64,000 nucleotides of DNA from Arcticibacter eurypsychrophilus (GTDB lineage: Bacteria; Bacteroidota; Bacteroidia; Sphingobacteriales; Sphingobacteriaceae): the NCBI RefSeq assembly GCF_001730525.1, contig NZ_MDFN01000022.1, positions 1 to 64,000 on the forward strand. Direction: 5' to 3'. Numbering within the stretch: the first letter of the stretch is position 1; each line of letters starts with the position of its first letter. The position numbers were made by a program, and so were the translations under genes. This document shows, one piece after another, positions 7,827 through 16,600 of the stretch. The notes under the pieces are model-generated. The model saw only the letters and a list, made by a program, of their open reading frames with translations. It ran no database searches and was not told the DNA's origin.

Positions 7827-9194
7827 ATGAGACAAACCGTAGGGATACTTTTTTTTCTTTTAACATCTGTTAACCTTTTCGCACAAAATGTTTCCATCAA
7901 TAAAATTGCTGCTGTAGTGGGCGATAACATCATCCTCCAGTCTGATATTGAACGGGAATATGCTAATTATATCCTGCAGGGAAATCCACAGAATGCAGAT
8001 GTGAAATGTGGCGTGCTGCAACAAATGCTGACACAGAAGCTTCTTTCTCAACAAGCTATTATTGACTCCGTACTCGTTACTGACGATGAGGTGAGTAATG
8101 AAGTAGACAGAAGAATGCGGTCGTTTATACAACGAGCAGGTGGACAGGAAAAGTTGGAACAGTTTCTAAACCGTTCGGTAATCCAGTATAAAGATGAGAT
8201 TCGTCCCGATGTAAAAGAACAGCTTGTCGCCAATAAGATGCATAGTAAGATTACCGAGAATATCGGGATCACACCATTAGAAGTAAAGCGGTTTTTTGAA
8301 TCAATTCCAAAAGATAGTCTGCCTGATTACCCTACAGAGGTTGAAGTGGGAGAGGTTGTGGTATATCCTAAACTAACTAAACTGGAAAAAGAACAGTTTA
8401 GAGACAAAGCGGAGGCGCTACGTTTAAGGGTCAAGGCAGGTGAAGATTTTGCTACTCTAGCCCGATTATATTCTCAGGATCCAGGATCAGCTGCTGAAGG
8501 AGGGGACCTTGGTTTTTTCGACAGAACAGCTATGGTGAAAGAGTTTACTGCCCTTGCATTTAAGCTGAAGCCAAATGAATTGTCTCCGGTATTTGAAACA
8601 GATTTCGGTTTCCACTTTCTACAGGTTTTAGAACGTCGTGGAGAGCAGGTAAAAGCTCGTCATATCTTAATCAAGATGGAAGCACCTGCTGGCAGTTTAG
8701 TGCGTACCAAAGTAGCGATAGATAGTATCTATCAGAACGTGGTAGATAAAAAGCTTCCTTTTTCTACAGCAGCATCGCTTTACTCAGATAATAATGATAC
8801 TAAGTATAATGGAGGGATGTTATTGAATGCAGAAGATGTGCAGTCGCGTACTACATTCATTCCTACTGATAAATTGGATCCTTCTGTTTTCTTCGCTATT
8901 GATACCATGAAAGTGGGTACTTATTCAAGACCTTATGAGTTTACCGCACGGGATGGCAAAAAAGGCTACCGTTTTGTTTACTTGAAGTCTAAGACGGACC
9001 CACATAAGGCAAATATGGATCAGGATTTTCCGAAGATAAAAGAAATTGCATTTCAGGACAAGACTCAGCGTGAAGTGAGTAACTGGTTTGAAAAACGCAG
9101 GGTGTCAACTTATATTAAGATTGATCCGGAATACCAGTCTTGTTCCAGTTTGAAAATGTGGTTACCTACAGAAACTGCTCAAGTTCAAAAATGA
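7827..9194 (+). CDS. SurA-like periplasmic peptidyl-prolyl isomerase/chaperone
   Basis: SurA-type proteins escort unfolded outer-membrane proteins through the periplasm. The 455-residue product starts with a signal peptide (about 1-19, ending FAQ), followed by the SurA N-terminal chaperone region beginning INKIAAVVGDNIILQSDIE. Two parvulin domains follow: the first at about 168-273 with SQDPGSAAEGGDLGFF and FGFHFLQV, the second at about 276-385 starting KARHILIKM with SDNNDTKYNGGML. The start is fixed by the signal peptide. The stop overlaps the start of the MoxR gene by four bases (ATGA). Confidence 0.9.
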   Translation: MRQTVGILFFLLTSVNLFAQNVSINKIAAVVGDNIILQSDIEREYANYILQGNPQNADVKCGVLQQMLTQKLLSQQAIIDSVLVTDDEVSNEVDRRMRSFIQRAGGQEKLEQFLNRSVIQYKDEIRPDVKEQLVANKMHSKITENIGITPLEVKRFFESIPKDSLPDYPTEVEVGEVVVYPKLTKLEKEQFRDKAEALRLRVKAGEDFATLARLYSQDPGSAAEGGDLGFFDRTAMVKEFTALAFKLKPNELSPVFETDFGFHFLQVLERRGEQVKARHILIKMEAPAGSLVRTKVAIDSIYQNVVDKKLPFSTAASLYSDNNDTKYNGGMLLNAEDVQSRTTFIPTDKLDPSVFFAIDTMKVGTYSRPYEFTARDGKKGYRFVYLKSKTDPHKANMDQDFPKIKEIAFQDKTQREVSNWFEKRRVSTYIKIDPEYQSCSSLKMWLPTETAQVQK

Positions 9195-10153
9195 ATTACA
9201 ACTCGGATGTAGAGGGTTTAGACGCTTTAAGCTTATCCTATAATAGGATAAGCAAAGAGATTTCACGTGTCATTATCGGGCAGGATGAAGTAGTTAAAGC
9301 GGTTCTGATCTCTATATTGAGTAATGGGCACTGTTTGCTGATAGGAGTGCCCGGACTGGCAAAAACCTTACTGGTCAATACCATTGCCCAGGTTTTAGAT
9401 CTTCATTACAATCGGGTTCAGTTTACGCCTGATTTAATGCCATCTGATATTGTAGGCTCAGAGATCCTTGGAGAGGACCGGTCATTTAAATTTTTAAAAG
9501 GACCAGTATTTGCTAATATTATTCTGGCAGATGAAATCAACCGTACACCTCCTAAAACACAGGCTGCATTACTGGAAGCCATGCAGGAGAAAATGGTTAC
9601 CGTAGGTGGTAAAAGCTACCCTTTACCGAATCCCTTTTTTGTATTAGCTACCCAAAACCCGATTGAACAGGAGGGAACCTATCCACTTCCTGAAGCTCAG
9701 TTGGATCGTTTCATGTTTAATGTGACGCTATCCTATCCCTCGTTTAAAGATGAAATTGAAGTAGTAAAAAGTACCACTTCAAACAATAAGCCTGAGCTTC
9801 ATAAAATATTAACTGCTGAGCAGATTCAGTATTTCCAACAACTGGTACGGAATGTGCCAATTACGGATCATGTGCTCGAGTATGCGGTATCGCTTTCTGC
9901 AAAAACCCGGCCTGGAACAGCTTTAGCAACTCCTGAAGTGAATAAATATTTGAGTTGGGGTGCAGGTCCAAGAGCCTCTCAATATCTGGTTATCGGGGCA
10001 AAATGTCATGCTGCTATATCTGGAAAATATTCCCCGGACATTGAAGATGTGCATGCTGTTGCTCTTCAAATTTTACGGCACCGTATCGTTCGAAACTATA
10101 AAGCTGAAGCAGAAGGAATTACTGCCGACGCAATTATTAAAGGGCTTTTTTAA
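9191..10153 (+). CDS. MoxR-family AAA+ ATPase
   Basis: MoxR ATPases act as chaperones in assembling or activating protein complexes. The 320-residue product has the Walker A motif GVPGLAKT (about 53-60), the MoxR signature RVQFTPDLMPSDIVG, Walker B ILADEINR (about 112-119), sensor region ATQNPIEQEGTYPLPEAQLDRF and the C-terminal lid domain with KTRPGTALATPEV. The ATG at 9191 is chosen because it overlaps the stop of the surA-like gene and begins the normal MoxR N-terminus; an earlier in-frame ATG at 9140 lies inside the previous gene. The usual DUF58 and BatA-type partners are not next to it. Confidence 0.92.
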   Translation: MNYNSDVEGLDALSLSYNRISKEISRVIIGQDEVVKAVLISILSNGHCLLIGVPGLAKTLLVNTIAQVLDLHYNRVQFTPDLMPSDIVGSEILGEDRSFKFLKGPVFANIILADEINRTPPKTQAALLEAMQEKMVTVGGKSYPLPNPFFVLATQNPIEQEGTYPLPEAQLDRFMFNVTLSYPSFKDEIEVVKSTTSNNKPELHKILTAEQIQYFQQLVRNVPITDHVLEYAVSLSAKTRPGTALATPEVNKYLSWGAGPRASQYLVIGAKCHAAISGKYSPDIEDVHAVALQILRHRIVRNYKAEAEGITADAIIKGLF

Positions 10154-10223
10154 GCTTTTTAACCTGCTGTTGAGCATCATCAATTTCAGTAATCACCATC
10201 ATTTTTTTTAATCGTCTGAAAGT

Positions 10224-10231
10224 TAAATTTG
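10224..10231 (+). promoter_or_regulatory. Candidate -7 box for the alcohol dehydrogenase gene
   Basis: TAAATTTG matches TAnnTTTG, 36 bases before the ATG at 10268. Only a T-rich tract is present at the -33 position. Confidence 0.35.
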
Positions 10232-10267
10232 TGAAGATGCCGATCTAAGCATCCTAAATACAAAGTT

Positions 10268-11425
10268 ATGGAACCTTTCAGAAGAATATATTTCCCGGCC
10301 ATTAATCTTATTGGCCCTGGAGCAGTCCAGGAGATTGCAGTTGAAATTGAAAAGCTTGGACTTACTAAACTATTAGTCGTAACCGATAAGGTATTACAAG
10401 CTGTTGGCGTAGTTAAACAAGTTACTGATGTATTGGATGCCGGTGGGATTGAATACGTGGTGTATGCTGAGGTTAAACCTAATCCTACAACTAAAAATGT
10501 ATATGATGGATTAGATCTATTCAATTCAGCATCTTGTGATGGTTTGCTTTCTATCGGTGGAGGCTCTCCTCAGGATGCAGCTAAAGCAATAGGAATACTA
10601 AAGACCAATGGCGGAAAGGTTCCCGATTATGAAGGAATCAATAAATCGTCAAAGAAATCAGTGCCTATAGTAGCCGTGAATACCACTGCTGGTACTGCTT
10701 CCGAAGTAACCATTAACTACGTGATTACGGATGAAGTAAGAAAGATAAAGATGGTGATCATTGATTCAAATTCACTTGCTTCAGTAGCTGTGAACGATCC
10801 AATCCTGATGTTAAACAAACCAGCGGGACTTACTGCTGCAACGGGAATGGATGCCCTGACTCATGCTATTGAATCTTATATCACTAAAGGTGCTTTTCGT
10901 TTATCAGAAACTCTTTCTCTGGAAGCTATTCGCCTGATCAGTGAAAGCTTAGAAGATGCAGTTAAAGATGGACAGAATCTGGAAGCACGTTCCAAGATGG
11001 CATGGGCGTCTTATATTGCCGGCCTTTCCTTCTCTAATGCTGGATTAGGAATTGTTCATTCTATGGCACATCAGTTAGGTTCAGAATATGATCTTCCTCA
11101 TGGTGTTGCAAACGCATTACTTCTTCCTTATGTAGAAGAGTTTAATTCTGTAGTTTGCGAAGAAAAGTTTAAAAATATTGCGCAGGCATTGGGTAAAAAT
11201 ATTGAAGGCATGACTGTAACTGAAGCTAAACAAGAAGCTATTACAGCGCTTAAAGAAATGGCAGTGAAGTTGCATATTCCTTTGTTAAAAGAAACTTCTT
11301 TTAATCCGGCTGATGTTGATAAACTAGCTGCTCAGGCAATGGTAGATGTTTGCACAGGCGGCAATCCAAGAGAGGTAACAGCAGAAGATATTAAATCAAT
11401 TTATATGAAGGCTTTCCAGGGATAA
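10268..11425 (+). CDS. Iron-containing alcohol dehydrogenase (group III)
   Basis: The 385-residue protein belongs to the Fe-dependent alcohol dehydrogenase family, which interconverts alcohols and aldehydes with NAD(P). The N-terminal Rossmann-like domain carries LLSIGGGSPQDAAKAIG (about 95-111) for nucleotide binding and NTTAGTASEVT. The C-terminal helical domain has metal-ligand segments MDALTHAIES and GIVHSMAHQLGS..DLPHGVANA (about 262-285), with the Asp and three His ligands in place. The substrate cannot be told from sequence. It is a single gene closed by a strong terminator. Confidence 0.92.
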   Translation: MEPFRRIYFPAINLIGPGAVQEIAVEIEKLGLTKLLVVTDKVLQAVGVVKQVTDVLDAGGIEYVVYAEVKPNPTTKNVYDGLDLFNSASCDGLLSIGGGSPQDAAKAIGILKTNGGKVPDYEGINKSSKKSVPIVAVNTTAGTASEVTINYVITDEVRKIKMVIIDSNSLASVAVNDPILMLNKPAGLTAATGMDALTHAIESYITKGAFRLSETLSLEAIRLISESLEDAVKDGQNLEARSKMAWASYIAGLSFSNAGLGIVHSMAHQLGSEYDLPHGVANALLLPYVEEFNSVVCEEKFKNIAQALGKNIEGMTVTEAKQEAITALKEMAVKLHIPLLKETSFNPADVDKLAAQAMVDVCTGGNPREVTAEDIKSIYMKAFQG

Positions 11426-11470
11426 TCAAAGTTTTGCCCACCTTTGATTCCTGGGTTTTGGTTGTTGTGT

Positions 11471-11504
11471 AATCCTGCAGTTCATAGCTGCAGGATTTTT
11501 TTTC
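11471..11504. terminator. Rho-independent terminator after the alcohol dehydrogenase gene
   Basis: ATCCTGCAG and CTGCAGGAT form a 9-bp stem with a 7-base loop, followed by a run of T on the plus strand. It lies between converging genes. A second weaker hairpin (AATCAAAG/CTTTGATT) spans 11424-11449 at the stop codon. Confidence 0.85.
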
Positions 11505-11505
11505 G

Positions 11506-12357
11506 TTAAAGTTCTTCAGTGAATACTTCAACTATGACATTCCATTTATAATTGGGCTGAACTTCCCACACACGGATATAGTTGTATTTCTTTGCCAGGA
11601 TAGTTGATGTACCGTAAGTATAAGCAATTTCGCCACTTACAGAACGATCTGCCTTAATTGGATAAGTCAGTGCTTTATATCCTTGCTTTTTCCAGAATTC
11701 CATGATAGCCTTCTTATTGGTCATGGGCTCGAAGCCTGGAAACAATAACCAGCTGTCTTCGGTAAGGAATTCCGTTTGGGCAATCTTATTATCAGCCTTC
11801 ATGATGGTAGACATGAGCTTGTCGGAACTGTATACAATGTCCTCACGTTGCTGAAGTCGTTTATCTGACTTCTGATGGATATAACTGGCATCGGTAGGAT
11901 TAAAAAACTTCTTAGGTATTGTTTTTACTGGTTTTTTATGGGCAACACCTGCATCCATTGCAAGTCTCCATACTCCTCTATTATTTTTCTTCCAAACTGA
12001 AATATAAGTACCATAGAAAGATCGCTCATCTGTTTCACTTTGCTTATAAGTATAAGGCCCTGCAGTAAATCCCCAATCATTACTCTTTGATATTTTGGCA
12101 AGTACCGGATTAAGTCGCAAATATCCAATACTATCAGGTTGTTCTTTATAGTATTTTAACGCAGGAAGGGGACCTGGTCTAAAGGCAATAGTGCTATTAT
12201 CGGATACTGAAATAAACGCTTTCTTCAATCCTTTCTCCTGGGCTTTTAGGTTAAAATAATTCTCTGCTGCAATAAGCTGGTCTACGCCTTCGGGTGTTTG
12301 GGCAAATGCTGATGTGTAAAGAACAATAGCGCATAGAAAGCTGAATATTTTTTTCAT
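11506..12357 (-). CDS. Exported SnoaL/DUF4440-like protein
   Basis: The 283-residue protein has a signal peptide ending near residue 19 (TSAFAQ). The mature part looks like two copies of an NTF2/SnoaL-type alpha+beta domain: the first about 25-145 (LIAAENYFN... ending GVWRLAMDAG) and the second about 165-282 (SSDKLMSTIMKAD... ending YKWNVIVEVF). This family includes nuclear-transport-factor-2-like folds with varied, mostly unknown activities. No catalytic residues can be assigned. It stands alone between cysS and the alcohol dehydrogenase gene. Confidence 0.75.
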   Translation of the reverse strand: MKKIFSFLCAIVLYTSAFAQTPEGVDQLIAAENYFNLKAQEKGLKKAFISVSDNSTIAFRPGPLPALKYYKEQPDSIGYLRLNPVLAKISKSNDWGFTAGPYTYKQSETDERSFYGTYISVWKKNNRGVWRLAMDAGVAHKKPVKTIPKKFFNPTDASYIHQKSDKRLQQREDIVYSSDKLMSTIMKADNKIAQTEFLTEDSWLLFPGFEPMTNKKAIMEFWKKQGYKALTYPIKADRSVSGEIAYTYGTSTILAKKYNYIRVWEVQPNYKWNVIVEVFTEEL

Positions 12358-12396
12358 TTATTTGATTTTGTTTTAAGTAATGGGATTGACAAGGGA

Positions 12397-13857
12397 TTAT
12401 ACTTTGCTCCAGGAAGTGCTTTCTTTATTGTCCTTTAGCTGGATGCCAAGATCAAACAGTCCATTCCTGATTTTATCAGATGTAGCATAATCTTTGTCGG
12501 CACGGGCTTGTAAGCGTAGATTGATAATGAAATCAACCAGAGGGCCCATCTCATCGGTTTGAATGGTTTCTTCCTTTAATCCCAAAATATCATAAACAAA
12601 GTCATGAATAAGAGTAGATAAAAGCGAGAGATTGGCCTGGTCAATGCATGTCTTACCATCATGAATACTGTTGATGACACGTGCTGCTTCAAAAAGCTCT
12701 GCAATGGCAACCGGACTATTGAAGTCATCATTCATTGCATCATAACAACGCCGACTTAATTTCGCAATATCAACATCAGAATGATCGGATGTTTGAAGTT
12801 TTTCAACTAAAGCACAAGCATTCATCAAACGACGGAACCCTTTGTCGGAAGCTTCAAGTGCTTCATTGGAAAAATCAAGTGTACTGCGGTAATGTGCCTG
12901 AAGCATAAAAAAGCGAACGGTCATCGGAGAAAATCCTCTTTTCAAAAGATGATGATTTCCTGTAAAAAGTTCAGCAGGTAGGAATCCGTTGCCTGCAGAT
13001 TTAGACATACGTGTTCCATTCACTGTAAGCATATTGGTATGCAACCAATATTTAGCAGGTTCTGTATGATGGCAGGCTTGCGATTGTGCAATCTCATTCG
13101 TATGATGTGTGGCAGCAAGGTCCATTCCTCCTCCATGAATGTCAAAGGTATCACCCAGGTATTTGCTGCTCATGGCAGAACATTCGATATGCCATCCCGG
13201 GAATCCCCATCCCCATGGGGATGGCCAGCGCATAATATGTTCTGGTTTTGCTTTGATCCATAAAGCAAAGTCCAAACGGCCTTTCTTTTCGTCCTGACCA
13301 CCAAGATCGCGACTGTTTGCTATCAAATCATCAATATTCCTATTTGTCAGAATCGTATAATTATATTCTTTACTGTATTTTTCCACGTCAAAATAAACCG
13401 ATCCGTTTATTTTATAAGCAAACCCATTGTCGATGATTTCCTTAACCATCTCAATCTGCTCAGCAATATGTCCGGTCGCTGTTGGCTCAATATTTGGAGG
13501 GATTGTATTGAATATCCGCAACACGTCATGAAAGCCAATGGTATAGCGTTGCACTATCTCCATAGGTTCAAGTTTTTCAAGTCGCGCTTTTTTTGAAAAC
13601 TTATCATCGCCCTCATCATGGTCGCCTTCTAAGTGTCCGGCATCCGTAATATTTCTTACGTATCTGACTTTATATTTAAGATGTACTAAGTATCTGTATA
13701 TTAGGTCAAATGATATGAATGTGCGGCAATTTCCTAAATGAACATCTCCGTAAACAGTAGGTCCACAAACGTACATTCCTACAAATGGTGCATTTATAGG
13801 TTCGAAAACTTCTTTTTTTCGTGTTAAAGTATTATAAACAACCAGGTTGTTATTCAT
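12397..13857 (-). CDS. cysS: Cysteinyl-tRNA synthetase
   Basis: CysS charges tRNA-Cys with cysteine. The 486-residue class I synthetase shows the zinc-binding YVCGPTVYGDVHLGN block with the HIGH-type motif HLGN (about 31-41), the GWGFPGWHIECSAMS segment that contributes zinc ligands, the KMSKS-type loop RMSKSAGN (about 281-288) and the C-terminal DALR-type helical domain ending with ARADKDYATSDKIR. Length and order are those of the normal enzyme. A TAAGTTTG box is separated from the ATG by only four bases. Confidence 0.97.
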   Translation of the reverse strand: MNNNLVVYNTLTRKKEVFEPINAPFVGMYVCGPTVYGDVHLGNCRTFISFDLIYRYLVHLKYKVRYVRNITDAGHLEGDHDEGDDKFSKKARLEKLEPMEIVQRYTIGFHDVLRIFNTIPPNIEPTATGHIAEQIEMVKEIIDNGFAYKINGSVYFDVEKYSKEYNYTILTNRNIDDLIANSRDLGGQDEKKGRLDFALWIKAKPEHIMRWPSPWGWGFPGWHIECSAMSSKYLGDTFDIHGGGMDLAATHHTNEIAQSQACHHTEPAKYWLHTNMLTVNGTRMSKSAGNGFLPAELFTGNHHLLKRGFSPMTVRFFMLQAHYRSTLDFSNEALEASDKGFRRLMNACALVEKLQTSDHSDVDIAKLSRRCYDAMNDDFNSPVAIAELFEAARVINSIHDGKTCIDQANLSLLSTLIHDFVYDILGLKEETIQTDEMGPLVDFIINLRLQARADKDYATSDKIRNGLFDLGIQLKDNKESTSWSKV

Positions 13858-13861
13858 GCTG

Positions 13862-13869
13862 CAAACTTA
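13862..13869 (-). promoter_or_regulatory. Candidate -7 box for cysS
   Basis: On the minus strand TAAGTTTG is followed by CAGC and then ATG. The position implies a transcript starting at the start codon. The -33 position has no clear TTG. Confidence 0.4.
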
Positions 13870-13883
13870 ATAAAATTGATCAG

Positions 13884-15008
13884 TTAAGGTGTGAGTTCCA
13901 GATCACTTCTTACAGGATAGTGATCAGAAAGTTTTTTATTGACGGTTAGATAACTTTTAACTTGAAAATCTTTCGATACCAGGATATAATCAATCTGAAA
14001 GTTAGGAAATTCGCCATTATAAGTCATGCCAAACCCACTTCCTTTTTCACGAAAGGCGTTTTTAAGTTCGTATGATAACTTATTTACAGCAAATGATGTT
14101 GGCGTATCATTAAAGTCTCCGGTAACAACAAGTGAATTCGGATAGTCCTTCATGTGACGGGAAAGGATTATCACCTGTTCACTGCGCTTAATAAAGGCTC
14201 TTTTGAGTCGACTTCCAATACGTCTGGATGATTCTACATCCGTATTAATTTCATCTTTGACTGTTTTGATATATTCATAATCTTCAGGCTTAAAGCTAAT
14301 GGACTGCAGGTGGATGTTATACACTCTAAATTTCTTTTTTTTATACTTAAAATCAGCGTAAATGGCTTCATTTCCACCGTTAGAGTTTGGGAATTTAACT
14401 GATCCTGTATCGGTAAAAGGAATTCGGGAAAATATAACCATCCCTTTGAGTTCCCATGGATTACTGAACTCCTCATAAACATGATAATGATCAGCATCCA
14501 AAATTTCTGTAATTAATCTTTTGATATTTGATTCTCCCCGGCGCTTGGAATAGTATTCCTGCAGGCAAAGGATATCAGGTTTTTCATTGCGGATAACTTC
14601 CAACATCTGATCTCGTACCGGCCGGTTATTCTTTAAGTCGAAAGGTTTAAATTCATGTACGTTCCACGTCATTACTCGAATCATATCCCTGGAAGTCTTT
14701 GGCACCTCTATCGCATTTGACTCGCGAAATCCAATTGTACCGGTAAGAAATTTCCAACCAATGATAACAGTCATCATGGAAATTAAAGCATATACAGGTT
14801 TACTCAGGATCCAGAAAATGATAAAGGCGATGTGAATACATAAAAAAAAGGGATAGGCTAAACCTAAAAAAGCAAGAGGCCATAATACCGAAGGACTTGT
14901 AATGGAAGACAGGTAGCTGAGCAGGATTAATACGACAAAGACCAGGTTTAAAAACAATACTGATTTCCGTGCTAGTCCTATTCCTCTACCCTTTCTTTTT
15001 CTCCTCAT
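13884..15008 (-). CDS. Membrane-anchored endonuclease/exonuclease/phosphatase-family protein
   Basis: The 374-residue protein has three hydrophobic segments in its first 100 residues, so it is anchored in the inner membrane, followed by an EEP-fold catalytic domain from about 108. Its active-site motifs are all visible: MTWNVHEF (Asn and metal site), LCLQEYY (metal-binding Glu), NIHLQS, VVTGDFNDTP (Asp/Asn pair) and the final LSDHYPV (catalytic His). Such proteins cleave phosphodiesters in nucleic acids, lipids or nucleotides; the substrate is unknown. The start overlaps the stop of the upstream rhomboid gene by four bases, placing it third in a mutL-rhomboid-rhomboid-EEP run. Confidence 0.88.
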   Translation of the reverse strand: MRRKRKGRGIGLARKSVLFLNLVFVVLILLSYLSSITSPSVLWPLAFLGLAYPFFLCIHIAFIIFWILSKPVYALISMMTVIIGWKFLTGTIGFRESNAIEVPKTSRDMIRVMTWNVHEFKPFDLKNNRPVRDQMLEVIRNEKPDILCLQEYYSKRRGESNIKRLITEILDADHYHVYEEFSNPWELKGMVIFSRIPFTDTGSVKFPNSNGGNEAIYADFKYKKKKFRVYNIHLQSISFKPEDYEYIKTVKDEINTDVESSRRIGSRLKRAFIKRSEQVIILSRHMKDYPNSLVVTGDFNDTPTSFAVNKLSYELKNAFREKGSGFGMTYNGEFPNFQIDYILVSKDFQVKSYLTVNKKLSDHYPVRSDLELTP

Positions 15009-15859
15009 TCTTTATTACTCGCTTTGAACAATTCTTCCTTCTCTTTGCGACTCAGGCTATCATAACCAGACTTGGAAATCTTGTCGAGTATGGTATCAAT
15101 GATATCCTGATCAGGGAATCCAGCCGGAACTTTAGGATTGTAATTCTTCGCAGCAACCTTTAGTTTTTTCTTTTTAGCGAAGATCCTACTCCAGTCATTT
15201 CCACTTTGAAGCTGTTTAATAAAAATAAAACCCATCAAAGCACCACCTAAATGGGCAATGCTGCCACCTGCATTGAGTTCAGCTATACCAATAATGTCAA
15301 TAATGATGAATACCAAGACCAGGTATTTCAATTTAACGTCGCCAAATAGGAGTAAACGAATACTAAAATTTGGAAGTAATGTAGCAGTTGCCACTACAAC
15401 AGCCATTACACTCGCTGAGGCGCCAATTAAAGTAGCTACCGGTAATACATTAGAAAATGCAGGAAAGATATTATAGAACAAAATATAAAGTAAGGCGCCT
15501 GCAAGACCCCCACTGAGGTAAGCAAACGTAAATTGCCGTCCGCTTAAAAAATCTTCGAAGATCTGACCAATCCAATACAACCATAACATGTTAAACAAGA
15601 AATGGAAAAATCCGGCATGCCCAAACATATAAGTAAGCGGAGTCCAGAACTTATACATCAACTCCGGCAGATAAGCGGGAAGTGACATATACTCTTTAAT
15701 CAAAGAGGCAACAGAGGTATTCCTGGTAAATAACCATTCAGCAACGGAGATGAACCCTATTGCCACAAATATAATACTGTTTATTCCAATAAACAGATTC
15801 AGACGGCTTCCAGAGAGAGCCACTTTATACCACAGTTCGCTGATAACCGATTTTCTCAT
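15005..15859 (-). CDS. Rhomboid-family intramembrane protease
   Basis: The 284-residue protein has about six membrane segments. Rhomboid landmarks are present: FHFLFNMLWLYWIG (His and Asn of the HxxxN motif), the serine motif GASAS, and the C-terminal AHLGGALMG with the catalytic His. The serine motif is GASA rather than the usual GASG. I choose the ATG at 15859 because it overlaps the preceding gene's stop (ATGA); an in-frame start ten codons earlier would lie within that gene. A cytoplasmic tail of about 80 charged residues, ending in DKISKSGYDSLSRKEKEE, follows the membrane part. Substrates are unknown. Confidence 0.9.
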   Translation of the reverse strand: MRKSVISELWYKVALSGSRLNLFIGINSIIFVAIGFISVAEWLFTRNTSVASLIKEYMSLPAYLPELMYKFWTPLTYMFGHAGFFHFLFNMLWLYWIGQIFEDFLSGRQFTFAYLSGGLAGALLYILFYNIFPAFSNVLPVATLIGASASVMAVVVATATLLPNFSIRLLLFGDVKLKYLVLVFIIIDIIGIAELNAGGSIAHLGGALMGFIFIKQLQSGNDWSRIFAKKKKLKVAAKNYNPKVPAGFPDQDIIDTILDKISKSGYDSLSRKEKEELFKASNKE

Positions 15860-16578
15860 ATTAATCCCCCCGGACGATGAATCCTCCAATATTTTATTAA
15901 AATAAAACCAAATAGTGCACCCCCTAAATGTGCAAAATGAGCAACAGAATCGCCTGCAAATTGTCCCACACCCATGAATAATTCTATAACGACATAAAAC
16001 GGAATAAAATATTTCGCTTTTATAGGAACAGGAATAAATAGTAAATATAATTCAACATTAGGAAATAACAAACCAAAAGCGACTAAAACGCCGAAGATTG
16101 CACCCGAAGCACCAACCATCGGTCCCATATAAATTTGACGTAATGTATTAATATCTGCAGGGTTCGCAGAAGTAAATGTATCCACATTTAAAGTAATGCT
16201 CCCGGCAATGCCGTATACTTCAAATGCCTGTACCGCCATTTGTAAAGCCAGCGCTCCCAAACCAGTAATCAGGTAGAAGTTCAGGAAACGTTTTGAACCT
16301 AAAACATATTCAAGAGAGGTCCCGAAACTAAAAAGCGCAAACATATTAAACAGAATATGGAAAAAAGACTGATCACTATGCATAAACATATAAGTAATGG
16401 GTTGCCAGATTCTAAAATGCCGGGAATCAAAATAAAATACACCTAATATATCAGTCAACTGAGATTGCCCATCTTTCATAAACAGCATGGTTGCCAGATA
16501 GAAAATACCATTTATAATCAATAAGTTTTTAACTACTGGTGATATATTTGAAAAAGGAGATGTGTTGTAACTATTCAT
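15856..16578 (-). CDS. Rhomboid-family intramembrane protease
   Basis: This 240-residue rhomboid has six predicted membrane helices, the FHILFNMFALFSFG segment (HxxxN), the classical serine motif GASGAIFG (about 147-154) and the C-terminal catalytic His in AHLGGALFG. It is a full-length minimal rhomboid without a long tail. It is followed, with a four-base overlap, by a second divergent rhomboid. Paired rhomboid genes between mutL and an EEP-family gene probably form one operon, since the gap to mutL is only 22 bases. Confidence 0.92.
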   Translation of the reverse strand: MNSYNTSPFSNISPVVKNLLIINGIFYLATMLFMKDGQSQLTDILGVFYFDSRHFRIWQPITYMFMHSDQSFFHILFNMFALFSFGTSLEYVLGSKRFLNFYLITGLGALALQMAVQAFEVYGIAGSITLNVDTFTSANPADINTLRQIYMGPMVGASGAIFGVLVAFGLLFPNVELYLLFIPVPIKAKYFIPFYVVIELFMGVGQFAGDSVAHFAHLGGALFGFILIKYWRIHRPGGLI

Positions 16579-16600
16579 TTGTGCTATAAAGGGGTGCTAT

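Noticed and set aside
9140-9190. Upstream start for the MoxR gene
   Set aside because: It would overlap the surA-like gene by 55 bases, while the ATG at 9191 forms a standard ATGA overlap and gives the usual MoxR N-terminus.
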